Counted from the first letter of the stretch, positions 1-10,384 are shown. The stretch: 64,000 nucleotides of DNA from Azospirillum sp. 412522 (GCF_019805165.1 NZ_RWIJ01000010.1:1685-65684), one strand, 5' to 3'. Translations and numbers: made by a program. The notes: generated from the sequence alone by a model not told the origin.

Positions 1-266
<266 letters not shown>

Positions 267-463
267 AGATCGCCAACCGAAGCTAGCGACTGACAGGACC
301 GCCTGAAGCGATCTCCTGAAACGTCGATACTGTTACAGTTTCTCTGCTCAAAAGATGCACAGACGATCCTCATTGTGCCGATCCCCATCAGGAAACCAAC
401 ACCCCAAGGCCGCAACGGCTACCAACTGCCGCCGCCTGCGCATCCCTTCTCACAACACGGTAT

Positions 464-480
464 GAACTTGTCAAAGAGCC
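464..480 (-). promoter_or_regulatory. rrn boxA-like antitermination site
   Basis: On the minus strand the leader reads GCTCTTTGACAAGTTCA, very close to the E. coli rrn boxA (TGCTCTTTAACA). It lies about 200 nt upstream of 16S, where NusB/NusE-dependent antitermination signals are usual. The same string contains TTGACA, so a -35 element is the alternative reading, but there is no matching -10 at 16-18 nt. The boxA identity rests on sequence similarity only. Confidence 0.6.
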
Positions 481-662
481 CGCAACGCCGAGACGCGTCG
501 CACCGGCCGCTCTTCCGCATCCCCTTTTTGGAGAGGATCGGGTCAGAGTGACCGGAGAATTTCGGTCGAAGCCGGAAGACCAAACCGCTAAGCTGCTGTT
601 TTCGCTTCCGTTTCTGCCGCCAGCGCCGCGCCTCGTTCAGCGCCCCGCCGTCGGTGGAGCGG

Positions 663-692
663 TTTATAGGCGCCCCACCCCAAACCACGCAA
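663..692 (-). promoter_or_regulatory. Putative rRNA operon promoter
   Basis: On the minus strand TTGCGT (692-687) is followed after 18 nt by TATAAA (668-663) and then a GC-rich discriminator, as in growth-rate-controlled rrn promoters. Transcription would start near 655, giving a leader of roughly 390 nt containing the boxA-like site. The stretch 267-749 contains only this leader and promoter region; the overlapping open frames there have no coding character. Confidence 0.5.
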
Positions 693-749
693 GCGCTTTT
701 TTCATCGCCTTCCGCATTTTTATGTTCGCTGAACCGACTGATGTTTTTG

Positions 750-1178
750 TCAGAGCAGGCCGAGCGCCCGCAATTCCGCCGCCATTTCGGCCGGCAGTTC
801 GTCCCCTGCCCTGCCGGCCGCGGAGAGATCCTGCGGAGCAGCCTCGACGCTCAGATAGCGCCAGCCCTGGAAGGGGCGATGGGCGGTCGGCACCGTCTGG
901 ACCCGGTCGGCGGCGACCTGCAGAGTGCAGTAGCTCTCCCCTTCCTCGTCGGCATCGGTGTCGATGGCGAGGATGGGCTGCCGCACCAGGACACTGCCCT
1001 TGATCACCCAGTAGATCGAGCCACCGGCCAGAAGCTCGTCGCCGCGTTTTGGCAGACGGCGGGTGTAGACGGGAATGCGGGTCTGACCGCCGGTCGTCAC
1101 GGCACGGCGGTCCTGAAGCTCCGCCAGATGGTCGAGGTCGCGGACGCCGACGGCGAGCTTGATGAGATGGAGTGGCAT
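750..1178 (-). CDS. DUF1489 family protein
   Basis: A 142-residue soluble protein resembling the DUF1489 family, small proteins conserved in alphaproteobacteria whose function is not known. It starts MPLHLIKLAVG, a typical opening for the family, and contains charged blocks such as TRRLPKR and the ending PAEMAAELRALGLL. No signal peptide or membrane segment is visible. It reads towards the rRNA operon and stands alone, with the ion-channel gene upstream on the same strand 116 nt away. No strong Shine-Dalgarno precedes the chosen ATG, so the start is supported mainly by length and family. Confidence 0.8.
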   Translation of the reverse strand: MPLHLIKLAVGVRDLDHLAELQDRRAVTTGGQTRIPVYTRRLPKRGDELLAGGSIYWVIKGSVLVRQPILAIDTDADEEGESYCTLQVAADRVQTVPTAHRPFQGWRYLSVEAAPQDLSAAGRAGDELPAEMAAELRALGLL

Positions 1179-1294
1179 GAAGGCTGTGTCGTCTCTGACG
1201 GGATGAACGGAAACGCGCCCAGCATAGCGCGCCTCCTGACATAGTGCGTTATGCCGGATTGTCCCGTAACCTCCGCAGCGAAGCGGATCTGTGT

Positions 1295-2320
1295 TCAGAG
1301 CGGATCGTTGCGGTCAGACCGCCCGGCCGGCCGGGCATGGCCGATGATGGCGCTGAAGCCGAACAGCAGAAGCAGGACGCCCATGATGATCTCGATGCCG
1401 CAGACCAGCCGCACCGGACCCGACACCGGATGGATATCGCCATAGCCGACGGTGGCGAAGGTCACGATGGAGAAATAGATCCCCTCGGCGAAGGTGATGT
1501 CGCGCCTGACCCCCTCGATGACGAAGTTCGGCTCCGCCATGAAGCGGTCCATGATGGTGTAGATGGCGCCGAACAGGATGATGCACAGCGAATAGAAGGT
1601 CAGGAAGGCGAAGGCCGGCAGAACCAGACGTGCCGATTGCTGGAAGAAGCCTTCGAACAGCAGGCCGGCGTCGAGCAGGAAGATGGCGATGTCACGCGAC
1701 ACCAGGGCGACGATGGCGGCGATGGACGACATGGCCAGCAGGAAGACGGCGCCGATGGTCTGGGTGTCCATGTCCTGTTCGGGCACCAGGAACGTCAGGG
1801 CGCCGATGCCCCAGACCGGAGCCATCCACAGGAAGACGCGGTCGAAATGGCCGCCTTCCCGCAGCCGCCGCGACATCACGATCCGCCGGATGTCCTCCGC
1901 CCGCCACCAGGCTCCGCCGAGAAAGGCGACCAGCGGCAGGACGAAGGCGATGGCCTGAATCAGGGGGCTGATGTTGTGGAAGTTGCTTTCGGCGAAAAAC
2001 ACGAAGATGCACGCATAGACGCCGATGAAATTGGTCAGCGCCAGCGTGAAGAACTGGCTGCCGGGAAACAGGTAGTGGAAGGCGCCGACTACGAGGCCGA
2101 CCGATCCCAGCAGGACGAAGGTCAGGTCGCCCGACACCGAGCGGATCGACAGGGCGATCAGGCCGAGCAGCAGCGCCGTCAGCAACGCTCCGCCCAGCCA
2201 GGACTTCGACGCTCCCCTGCCCCCGTGCGGCCCGCCATGGTTGCCGTGCAAACCGCCGGACGGGACTGCCGGGGGCGGGCTGGAGATCCGGGAACGGCGG
2301 TCGGGAGCGATCTGATCCAT
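1295..2320 (-). CDS. Potassium/ion channel family membrane protein
   Basis: A 341-residue integral membrane protein whose C-terminal part carries the K+ channel selectivity filter TVGYGD (TFATVGYGDIHP), between a pore helix and a last membrane helix, as in two-TM Ion_trans_2 channels. Unusually, five or so further hydrophobic segments precede the pore domain, and the first ~40 residues are Pro/Gly/His-rich. The start MDQIAPDRR (2320) is preferred over an upstream in-frame ATG because the extra residues look non-coding. K+ conductance is inferred from the filter. No RCK/TrkA-N regulatory domain is present. It is monocistronic, with a DsbA-like gene upstream on the same strand. Confidence 0.8.
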   Translation of the reverse strand: MDQIAPDRRSRISSPPPAVPSGGLHGNHGGPHGGRGASKSWLGGALLTALLLGLIALSIRSVSGDLTFVLLGSVGLVVGAFHYLFPGSQFFTLALTNFIGVYACIFVFFAESNFHNISPLIQAIAFVLPLVAFLGGAWWRAEDIRRIVMSRRLREGGHFDRVFLWMAPVWGIGALTFLVPEQDMDTQTIGAVFLLAMSSIAAIVALVSRDIAIFLLDAGLLFEGFFQQSARLVLPAFAFLTFYSLCIILFGAIYTIMDRFMAEPNFVIEGVRRDITFAEGIYFSIVTFATVGYGDIHPVSGPVRLVCGIEIIMGVLLLLFGFSAIIGHARPAGRSDRNDPL

Positions 2321-2453
2321 GGGCGGCCAACCGAAGCGAGAGCGGGCGCCGCGGCCGGCGCCCAACCGAAAGTCTTATCCCACGGTTATAGCGGTTCGCC
2401 CGCCGTGACTGTCAGCACTTTCCACCCCCCGGCTCAAGCTCCGGAGACTTACC

Positions 2454-3068
2454 TCACCAGCCGCCGGTGGCGAGCCAGCGGTCGACCATGTCGAGCCGGT
2501 CCCAGCCCCAGAAAGGTTCGCCATCGACGATGAAGAAGGGCGAGCCGAAGACGCCGCGTTCGACCGCGTCGTCGACCTCGGTCCGGAGCCGGTCCTTGAC
2601 CGCCGGGTCCTGGATCGCGGCGCTCACCGCGGCCCGGTCGATGCCGAGGCTGCCGAGAGTCTTCGCCGCGATCTCCGTCACCACGTCGGCCGAGCCGATG
2701 TCCCGCCCCTCGCCGAAATGGGCATGGAAGAGCGCATGGGCCAGCAGCTTCGCCTGTTCCGGATGCTGGTCGGCCAGCCAGTAGAAGGCGCGCGAGGCGG
2801 CGACGCCGTTGGCCGGTGCCGAGTCGGGGAAGGTGAAGGGCGCACCGGTCAGGCGGGCGATGCGTCCGACATCATGGGTCAGATACTCGCCGCGCAGGGG
2901 CTGCTCCAGATTCGGCTTCATGCCCGTCACCTTGAAGATGGCGCCGAGCAGAACCGGGCGCCAGGTGACGGTGCGGCCATGCTTCGCCGCCAGTTCGTCG
3001 ATGCGCAGGCTGGCGAAATAGCCGTAGGGCGAGGCGAAGTCGAAATAGAAATCGATGGGATCCGGCAC
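2454..3068 (-). CDS. 2-hydroxychromene-2-carboxylate isomerase-like protein (DsbA/kappa-GST fold)
   Basis: A 204-residue thioredoxin-fold protein of the HCCA isomerase / kappa-class GST group (DsbA domain). Visible family marks are the opening DFYFDFASPYGYF with the catalytic Ser of the SPY motif, and the C-terminal GVFGSPFFIVDGEPFWGWDRLD with the cis-Pro region. HCCA isomerases are glutathione-dependent and act in naphthalene breakdown, but there are no aromatic-degradation genes nearby, so the true substrate is unknown. The GTG at 3066-3068 is chosen as start: it is preceded by GAGAGGA at good spacing, and the upstream extension to 3137 does not look like protein. Confidence 0.85.
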   Translation of the reverse strand: MPDPIDFYFDFASPYGYFASLRIDELAAKHGRTVTWRPVLLGAIFKVTGMKPNLEQPLRGEYLTHDVGRIARLTGAPFTFPDSAPANGVAASRAFYWLADQHPEQAKLLAHALFHAHFGEGRDIGSADVVTEIAAKTLGSLGIDRAAVSAAIQDPAVKDRLRTEVDDAVERGVFGSPFFIVDGEPFWGWDRLDMVDRWLATGGW

Positions 3069-3179
3069 GAGCGTTTCCTCTCCGCAGAATTTTCCGGAAA
3101 GGCTATCGCGGGCACCCGGCAGCGTCCAGCAGAGCATCCGGGGGCGTCCGGAGAAGCCGGATTTTCCCCAGCCAGCCCG

Positions 3180-3893
<714 letters not shown>

Positions 3894-4148
3894 GCCTGTT
3901 ACCTCCCCAAACCTTCTTATCTCACGCGCGAGCGACACGCAATGCGTTACAACCCGGTAACACCCGCGGCTCTTTCGCCGTCCGCATGAGTTGGCTGAAA
4001 CTGCCGGCCATGGCGACGACACAAAAATGCCTGTCCGTGGACATTAACCAGAAACACGCTGCGGTTTAAATCCAAACCATCGAACAGGGACGGTCGCCCG
4101 CCGGAGGGCACCGGACCATTGCCGCGACAGGACCCTGAGGGGGCCGCG

Positions 4149-4352
4149 ATGGGGGAGTGCACCGCCATGTCGAACATCGATCATTGCCTGGAGCGTCTGG
4201 CCCTGCTCGACCGTGCCGACCGCCTGCTGAACGAGGTGCGGGTCTACGGGCAGCACGGCTCGATCCGCGAAACGCTGGCGCAGCACCGGCTGCTGCTGGG
4301 CGAGGCGAGGCGCCATCTCGACTCGGCGCGCTCGGTCGGGCGGCTGGGCTGA
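4149..4352 (+). CDS. Small hypothetical protein
   Basis: A 67-residue predicted protein, mostly helical and charged (CLERLALLDRADRLLNEV, then HRLLLGEARRHLDSAR), with no signal peptide or membrane segment. I do not recognise a family. Two starts are possible: ATG at 4149 after a GAGGGGG stretch, or ATG at 4167 (MSNIDH) after GGGGGAG. The high third-position GC and the amphipathic helix pattern favour a real gene. It is read divergently from the response regulator. Confidence 0.5.
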   Translation: MGECTAMSNIDHCLERLALLDRADRLLNEVRVYGQHGSIRETLAQHRLLLGEARRHLDSARSVGRLG

Positions 4353-4353
4353 C

Positions 4354-4626
4354 ATGTTGCAAAAACCCGCGATCATGTCCGTCCGCAACGCCCCGGTGCC
4401 GCCGACTCCGTCGCACCGAGCCGTATCCCATGCACATGTTCCGATCCATGGCCCGACCCACGGCAGGGCTGTGCGGCGCCTTTCCGCCGACGGCAACCGC
4501 CGTCCGGTGGCGGAGCGGTGCGGCCACCATCCGGCCGGCACGCCGGGCGCCGTGCCGCTCGCGGCGGCCAGCGGTGCGTCGCTGTGGCGCACGATGATGG
4601 AACGCTGGCTGGCGACGGCACCCTGA
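4354..4626 (+). CDS. Possible small ORF, uncertain
   Basis: A 90-codon open frame starting 1 nt after the previous stop codon and ending WRTMMERWLATAP. It has moderately GC-rich third positions but no convincing Shine-Dalgarno, and its composition (Pro, His, Arg) resembles chance translation of GC-rich DNA. It is recorded because it fills most of the 385-nt space before the DUF4139 gene. I see no other feature in 4627-4737 apart from a GGAGAG ribosome-binding site at 4725-4730 for the next gene. Confidence 0.25.
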   Translation: MLQKPAIMSVRNAPVPPTPSHRAVSHAHVPIHGPTHGRAVRRLSADGNRRPVAERCGHHPAGTPGAVPLAAASGASLWRTMMERWLATAP

Positions 4627-4737
4627 CCGGTCCGGCGCCTCACCGTCCCTCCGCCCCTCCTGCAAAGCTCTCCCTATTCCCGCCCGATTTCGCATCTATG
4701 CCGACGGCTGGGAGTCACAGATACGGAGAGACCCATC

Positions 4738-6930
4738 ATGACCCGTGCCATCCTTCTCGCCTCCACCGCCCTGCTGATGGCGGCCCCGGCCGCCGCCCTG
4801 GCCCAGAACGGCACAGCGAACAGCACAGGCGACGGATTGGGAGGCGGGCAGCTGGCGCTGACGCGGGTCCTGCTGTCCACCGGCGGCGTCGGCTATTTCG
4901 AATATGAGGCGACGGTCAGCGGCGACGCCGACCTGTCGCTGGAGGTCCGGCGCGATCAGGTCGACGACGTGCTGAAGAGCATCGTCGTCTACGACGACAA
5001 GGGCGGCGTCGGCACCATCGGCCTGCCGGGCGCCGAACCGCTGGAAACCGCCTTCCGCGAGCTTCCCTTCTCGGAAGGCGACCTCGGTTCCCCCGCGGCC
5101 TTGCTGAACGCCATGCGCGGAGCGGAGGTGACGTCGGGCGGCTCCCGCCAGCTGACCGGCCGGCTGATGTCGGTGACGGAGGAGACGGTGCGGCTGCCGG
5201 GCAGCGACGGCGCCACCGCCACGCGCCACCGGGTGACGCTGATGACGGCCGACGGCCTGCGCCAGCTGGTGCTGGAGGAGGCGGACGCCCTGCGCTTCAC
5301 CGATCCGGCGGTCCAGTCCCAGATCGACCGGGCGCTGTCGGCGGTGGCGGAGAATGCCCGGCGCGAGCGACGGCGGCTGACCGTCCACAGCAGCGCGCCA
5401 CAGGGCGGACAGCCGGCCGCCGAACGGCGGGTGCGGGTCGGTTACGTGGCCGAGATGCCGCTGTGGAAGGCGACCTACCGGCTGAGCCTGTCGCAGAGCG
5501 GCCAAACGCAGAACGGAACACAGGGCCAGCCGGCGAAGGACGGCAGCGGCGCCCTGCAAGGCTGGGCGGTGCTGGAAAATCTGAGCGGCGAGGATTGGCG
5601 CGGCGTCGACCTGACGGTGGTCTCCGGCAACCCGGTCACCCTGCGGCAGGCGCTCTACACCCCGTACTTCGTCGAGCGGCCGGAGGTTCCGGTGGAGGTC
5701 CTCGGCCGGATTCTGCCCAGCGCCGACGAGGGCACGGTGACGCTGAACGATACCCGCGCGGCGATGCGGCCGCAGTCGGAGGTCTCGCGCGCCGCTCCGC
5801 CCGCAGAGGCCATGGCTGCTCCCCCGCCGATGGCCACCGCGCCGGCTCCCGCCCCGATGGGCGAGCCTCTGGCGAAGGTGGCACCCCATGGAGCCATGGC
5901 CGGGACACCGGCGGTGGCCGCGGTGCGCGGTGCCGAGGCCGGCGCGGCGGAGGGCGCGCAGGTGCTGTTCCATTACCCGCAGCCGGTCAGCGTGCCGAAC
6001 GGCGGGACGCTGATGATGCCGATCGCCGCGCGCAGCCTGCCGGTGGAGCGGGTGGCGCTCTACCAGCCCGGCACCGATGCCCGCCACCCGCTGGCCTCCC
6101 TGCGGCTGCGCAACGATGGCGACACCGCCCTGCCGCCGGGGCTGCTGACCTTTTACGACCGCAACGCGGCCGGCGGCGCCGCAGGGGCCACCGCCTATGT
6201 CGGCGACGCGCGCATGGCGACCCTGCCGGCGGGCGACAGCCGGCTGCTGTCCTTCGCCGTCGATCAGGCGGTCACCATCGACCGCGAGGAGAGGCCGAGC
6301 CGCCGGCTGTCCCGCGCCACCCTTGCCGACGGCGTGCTGACCCTGTCGGTCACCGACCGGCAGAGCACCACCTACACGGTGGCTGGCGCCCCGGACGCCG
6401 ACCGCAACGTGGTGATCGAACATCCGCGCCGCGCCGGCTGGGAGCTGGCCGAACCGGCCGATACCAAGCCCGACGCGACCGCCACCGCCTACCGCCTGCC
6501 GCTGGCGGTGCCGGCCGGCAAGACGGTGACGCTGACCGCGACGCTGGAACGGCCGCGGCAGGAGCGGATCGTCCTGACCGATCTGAGCGCCGACCAGATC
6601 GCCGCCCGCGCCTCCGCCCCCGAACTGCCGGCGGAGGTGCGTCAGGCGCTGACCACGCTGGCCGGCCTGCGCGCCGCCGTCGCCGAGAAGGAACGGCGCA
6701 TCGCCGAACTGGAGGACGAGCGGACGGAGCGCATCGCCGACCAGGACCGGCTGCGCGAGAACCTGAAGGCCCTGCCGGCGGGCAGCGACCTGCACAAGCG
6801 CACGCTGGCCAAGATGGGAGAAGCGGAGAACCGCCTGGACGGTCTGGCCCGCGATCTGACCGCCGCCCGCGCGGAGGCGGAGAAGGCACGGCAGACGCTG
6901 CGCGAGCGGGTGAAGGCGATGACGATCTGA
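4738..6930 (+). CDS. Exported DUF4139 domain-containing protein
   Basis: A 730-residue protein with a Sec signal peptide (MTRAILLASTALLMAAPAAALAQ), so periplasmic or surface-exposed. The N-terminal half resembles the DUF4139/mucoidy-inhibitor-like group (VLLSTGGVGYFEYEATVSGD near residue 40, and VRVGYVAEMPLWKATYRLSL near 230). A low-complexity Ala/Pro linker lies around residues 345-395, followed by a beta-rich region (FHYPQPVSVPNGGTLMMPI). The last ~110 residues are a coiled coil rich in Glu/Arg heptads. A ribosome site GGAGAG precedes the ATG. The molecular function is not known; a cell-envelope role is likely from the export signal. It is monocistronic, followed by a GC-rich hairpin. Confidence 0.8.
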   Translation: MTRAILLASTALLMAAPAAALAQNGTANSTGDGLGGGQLALTRVLLSTGGVGYFEYEATVSGDADLSLEVRRDQVDDVLKSIVVYDDKGGVGTIGLPGAEPLETAFRELPFSEGDLGSPAALLNAMRGAEVTSGGSRQLTGRLMSVTEETVRLPGSDGATATRHRVTLMTADGLRQLVLEEADALRFTDPAVQSQIDRALSAVAENARRERRRLTVHSSAPQGGQPAAERRVRVGYVAEMPLWKATYRLSLSQSGQTQNGTQGQPAKDGSGALQGWAVLENLSGEDWRGVDLTVVSGNPVTLRQALYTPYFVERPEVPVEVLGRILPSADEGTVTLNDTRAAMRPQSEVSRAAPPAEAMAAPPPMATAPAPAPMGEPLAKVAPHGAMAGTPAVAAVRGAEAGAAEGAQVLFHYPQPVSVPNGGTLMMPIAARSLPVERVALYQPGTDARHPLASLRLRNDGDTALPPGLLTFYDRNAAGGAAGATAYVGDARMATLPAGDSRLLSFAVDQAVTIDREERPSRRLSRATLADGVLTLSVTDRQSTTYTVAGAPDADRNVVIEHPRRAGWELAEPADTKPDATATAYRLPLAVPAGKTVTLTATLERPRQERIVLTDLSADQIAARASAPELPAEVRQALTTLAGLRAAVAEKERRIAELEDERTERIADQDRLRENLKALPAGSDLHKRTLAKMGEAENRLDGLARDLTAARAEAEKARQTLRERVKAMTI

Positions 6931-6952
6931 GGATGGCGATCTGAAGGCTTCG

Positions 6953-6972
6953 GGGGGCGGGGTTCCGCCCCC
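6953..6972 (+). terminator. GC hairpin after the DUF4139 gene
   Basis: A perfect 8-bp stem (GGGGGCGG / CCGCCCCC) with a 4-nt loop lies 22 nt after the stop codon, in the short gap between convergent genes. It has no T-run, so it may work with Rho or in both directions. Confidence 0.5.
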
Positions 6973-6999
6973 TTCGGCTGCTGTCCTTGACAGCCGTCC

Positions 7000-7458
7000 C
7001 TACAGCGTCGCCGCGCTGCAATAGGCCCAATCCTCGCCCTGCAGGCCGAAGAAGGCGGCGACCGGCTTGCCGCTGGAGCGGTCGACGACGACGCGGAAGC
7101 GGCTGCCGGTGCAGGTGCCCTGGGTCTGCTTGGCGAGCGGCAGCTTGACGTGCTTGGACTTCAGGCAGGACTCCGACATCTTCGGCGGGGTGGCCGGACC
7201 ATCCACCTTCTTGCCGTTCAGCACCATGTAATAGTTGGTGGCCTGCCCGCCCTTGACGTCGGCCTTCACCTCGATCTTGCCGAAGCGCGACTTGTAGAGG
7301 CCGGCATCCTGTTCGCCGTCGGGCGCACCGCCGGGCAGCGAGCGGAAGGAGATGGCGGCGCAGGACGGCGGGTCCTTGGCCTCCGCCGGGGTGGCGGCCA
7401 GCGCGGCGATGCCGCCGGCCAGCAGAAGGGCGGCAGAAAGCAGACGGGCAGACAGCAT
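7000..7458 (-). CDS. Secreted hypothetical protein
   Basis: A 152-residue protein with a clear Sec signal peptide (MLSARLLSAALLLAGGIAALAATPAEA, cleavage before KDPPSC). The mature part has four or five cysteines (CAAISF, SESCLKS, GTCTGSRF, AYCSAATL), suggesting disulfides in the periplasm, and a beta-rich pattern (GQATNYYMVLNGKKV). I do not recognise the family and propose no function. It follows the thioesterase gene on the same strand by 29 nt, so co-transcription is possible. The start at 7458 is set by the signal peptide; the longer open frame upstream overlaps the thioesterase. Confidence 0.7.
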   Translation of the reverse strand: MLSARLLSAALLLAGGIAALAATPAEAKDPPSCAAISFRSLPGGAPDGEQDAGLYKSRFGKIEVKADVKGGQATNYYMVLNGKKVDGPATPPKMSESCLKSKHVKLPLAKQTQGTCTGSRFRVVVDRSSGKPVAAFFGLQGEDWAYCSAATL

Positions 7459-7487
7459 CGAAGAGTCCTTTCGAACCGGTTGGAAGG

Positions 7488-7937
7488 TCATTTCGGCATC
7501 ACGCAGAAGGCGGTCTGCTGCATCAGGGCGCAGTCCTTCTCCACGCCGCCGTCCAGCATCGACACCTCGACCTGGGTGATGACCAGGGTGCGGCCCGGCT
7601 TCACCACACGGGCGCGGGCGATCATCACCTCGCCCTTGGCCGGCGACATCAGGTTGATCTTGAACTCCACCGCCAGCACCTCCGCCCCGGCGGGCATCAG
7701 GCTCAGCGCGGCATAGCCGCCGGCATTGTCGGCCAGCGTGCTGACCATGCCGGCATGGAAGAAGCCGTGCTGCTGGGTCAGGTCGGCGCGGAACGGCAGG
7801 CGCATCTCGCAGAAGCCCGGCTCCATCGCCGTCATCTCGATGCCGAGCGTCCGGCAGATCGGCTGCTGTTCGAAGGACGCGAGGCAACGCGCCTTCCAGT
7901 CGGGGGTACGGGGTTCGAAGGTGGCGGGCACGGGCAC
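7488..7937 (-). CDS. PaaI-family hotdog-fold acyl-CoA thioesterase
   Basis: A 149-residue cytoplasmic hotdog protein. The core motif HGFFHAGMVSTLADNAGG (residues 57-74) matches the HGG...D/N active-site helix of PaaI/YigI-type thioesterases, followed by the expected strands VEFKINLMSPAKGEVMIARARVVKPGRTL and VEVSMLDG. Such enzymes hydrolyse acyl- or aryl-CoA thioesters; the substrate cannot be told here. It lies 127 nt downstream of thiG on the same strand, but nothing links it to thiamine synthesis. The secreted unknown follows 29 nt later. Confidence 0.85.
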   Translation of the reverse strand: MPVPATFEPRTPDWKARCLASFEQQPICRTLGIEMTAMEPGFCEMRLPFRADLTQQHGFFHAGMVSTLADNAGGYAALSLMPAGAEVLAVEFKINLMSPAKGEVMIARARVVKPGRTLVITQVEVSMLDGGVEKDCALMQQTAFCVMPK

Positions 7938-8064
7938 GGATCTCCGGCAGAGGGGCGGTGCGCCACAGCCTGCGTCAGCCGCCCCGCTGGATCAAGCGGC
8001 CGAACGGAGTGCGCGTCACCTTGCCCACCCCCCTGCCCATCAGCCGCCGATGCCCGTCAAGATG

Positions 8065-8901
<837 letters not shown>

Positions 8902-8914
8902 CTACACGGAACTC

Positions 8915-8938
8915 CCCCCTCTCCCGGGGGGAGAGGGG
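8915..8938. repeat. CCCTCTCCC-type palindrome between thiS and thiG
   Basis: The arms CCCCTCTCCC and GGGAGAGGGG form a 10-bp inverted repeat with a very short loop inside the thi operon. A further GGCCCTCTCCC lies at 8883-8893 and GGGAGAGA at 8970. The style matches the repeats at 14578-14625 and inside dnaE2, so this is probably a copy of a dispersed intergenic repeat rather than a dedicated terminator. It could still modulate thiG expression relative to thiOS. Confidence 0.55.
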
Positions 8939-8979
8939 ATTCTTGCCGTATCGCCGGGCGGGAGAGAGAATTACGAGGG

Positions 8980-9186
8980 TCAGCCGCCCTGGAGGGGGCG
9001 GACGATTTCCAGGCTGTCGCCGGGCCGAAGCGGGGTTTCCGACCAGCGGCGACGGGGGACGACGGCACCGTTCAGGGCGACGGCGATGCCCGGCGTCCCC
9101 GCGGCGATGCCACGGGCGGCCAGAAGCTCGGCCACGGACGCGGCGGCCAGCGCTTCTTCGCGACCGTTTACGCGGAGAACGCTCAT
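8980..9186 (-). CDS. thiS: Sulfur carrier protein ThiS
   Basis: A 68-residue ubiquitin-like sulfur carrier. It starts MSVLRVNGREE and ends with the essential diglycine (EIVRPLQGG), the site that is adenylated by ThiF and thiocarboxylated before sulfur is passed to ThiG. The internal PGIAVALNGAVVPRRRW and LRPGDSLEIV match the beta-grasp core. Its ATG overlaps the thiO stop codon (ATGA), so translation is coupled to thiO. No thiF is nearby; the activating enzyme must be encoded elsewhere. Confidence 0.95.
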   Translation of the reverse strand: MSVLRVNGREEALAAASVAELLAARGIAAGTPGIAVALNGAVVPRRRWSETPLRPGDSLEIVRPLQGG

Positions 9187-10379
9187 GCGGCCGCTCCCGC
9201 CGCGACAAAGCGGTCGGCGGCGAAGGGACGCAGCAGCGGATCGGTCTCCCCGGTCAACACCAGCCGGGCGATGCCGTCGGCGGTCACCGGGGTCAGCAGG
9301 ATGCCGTTGCGGTGGTGGCCGGTGGCGTGGATCAGGCCGGGAATGCCGCTCTCGCCCAGGATCGGCGCGTCGTCGCGGCTGCCGGGGCGGAAGCCGGCCC
9401 ACGCCTCCTCGATCGGCAGTTCGGCGATGCCCGGCAGCGCCCGCCATGCCCCTTCCAGCAGGGCGAACTGCCCGCCTGCGGTCAGGCGGTCGTCGAAGCC
9501 GCGCTCCTCCGTCGTGGCGCCGATCAGCAGCCGGCCGTCCAGCCGCGGGATCAGGTAGGTGCCGGGCGTCCACACCACATGGCGCAGCAGCGGCAGCCGG
9601 GCGTCCATCCGCAGACAGAGCATCTGCCCCTTCACCGGTCGCACCGGCGGCTTCGCTGCGGGCGGCAGTCCCGCCACCCCGGCCGACCACGCCCCGGCGG
9701 CCAGCACCACCCGGTCGGCCCGGTGCAGCGTTTCGCCGACCCGCACACCAGCCGCGCGACCACCCTCCATCGCCAGCGCCGCCTCGCCGCAGCGCTCGTG
9801 CAGGCGGGCGCCGGCAGCCTCTGCGGCGCGGCGCAGGGCGGCCGCGACCTTGCGGTTGTCGACCTGATGGTCGCCGGCACAGAACAGGGCACCGGCGACG
9901 CCGGGCTGAAGGAAGGGCTCGCGCCGCCGTACCTCGGCGCCGCTCAGCCACTCCACCGGCAGGCCCAGGTCGCGCTGGAAGCCGTGCAGGAAACGGACCT
10001 TGGCGGCATCGTCGGCGTTCAGCGCGATGACCATGGTGCCTTCGGTGCGCAGATCGACGGCCATGCCGCTCGCGGCCTCCAGATCGCGGGCGAAATCCGG
10101 CCACAGCGCCTGCGAGGCGCGGGTCAGCGGCAGAAGCCCGTCCTCGCCCGGTTCGGTCTCGACACAGGCGGCCAGCATGCCGCCGGCGGCATGGGTGGCG
10201 CCATGCCCGGCCTCCCCGCGCTCGAACAGATCGACCCGGCAGCCGGCCGACGCCAGCCTCCAGGCAATGGCGAGGCCGATGCAGCCGGCGCCGACGATGG
10301 CGACAGAGGGACGGGCGGCGGACGGGCGGAGTCCGGCTTCGGAAACGGAAAACGGATACGGTTCTGGCGCATGGATCAT
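9183..10379 (-). CDS. thiO: Glycine oxidase ThiO
   Basis: A 398-residue FAD-dependent oxidase of the DAO family. It oxidises glycine to dehydroglycine (iminoacetate) for thiazole synthesis. The dinucleotide-binding motif VAIVGAGCIGLAIAWRLASAG lies near residue 25. Further marks are GATHAAGGMLA, RVVLAAGAWSAGV, and the C-terminal AWAGFRPGSRDDAPILG...HATGHHRNGILLTP typical of ThiO/DadA. It is the first gene of the operon and starts only a few nt after the TPP riboswitch, with GGGAG 7 nt before the ATG. It overlaps thiS by 4 nt. The use of ThiO rather than ThiH points to aerobic thiazole synthesis. Confidence 0.95.
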   Translation of the reverse strand: MIHAPEPYPFSVSEAGLRPSAARPSVAIVGAGCIGLAIAWRLASAGCRVDLFERGEAGHGATHAAGGMLAACVETEPGEDGLLPLTRASQALWPDFARDLEAASGMAVDLRTEGTMVIALNADDAAKVRFLHGFQRDLGLPVEWLSGAEVRRREPFLQPGVAGALFCAGDHQVDNRKVAAALRRAAEAAGARLHERCGEAALAMEGGRAAGVRVGETLHRADRVVLAAGAWSAGVAGLPPAAKPPVRPVKGQMLCLRMDARLPLLRHVVWTPGTYLIPRLDGRLLIGATTEERGFDDRLTAGGQFALLEGAWRALPGIAELPIEEAWAGFRPGSRDDAPILGESGIPGLIHATGHHRNGILLTPVTADGIARLVLTGETDPLLRPFAADRFVAAGAAA

Positions 10380-10384
10380 GCGGC

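Noticed and set aside
469..474. TTGACA upstream of 16S as the rrn -35 box
   Set aside because: No -10 at proper distance; the context CTCTTTGACAAG fits boxA better, and a fuller promoter lies at 663-692.
4696..6795. 699-codon antisense frame under the DUF4139 gene
   Set aside because: The plus-strand gene has a signal peptide, ribosome site and family features; the antisense frame has none.
7000..7887. 295-codon version of the secreted unknown
   Set aside because: The N-terminal half overlaps the thioesterase in another frame; the signal peptide at 7458 marks the real start.
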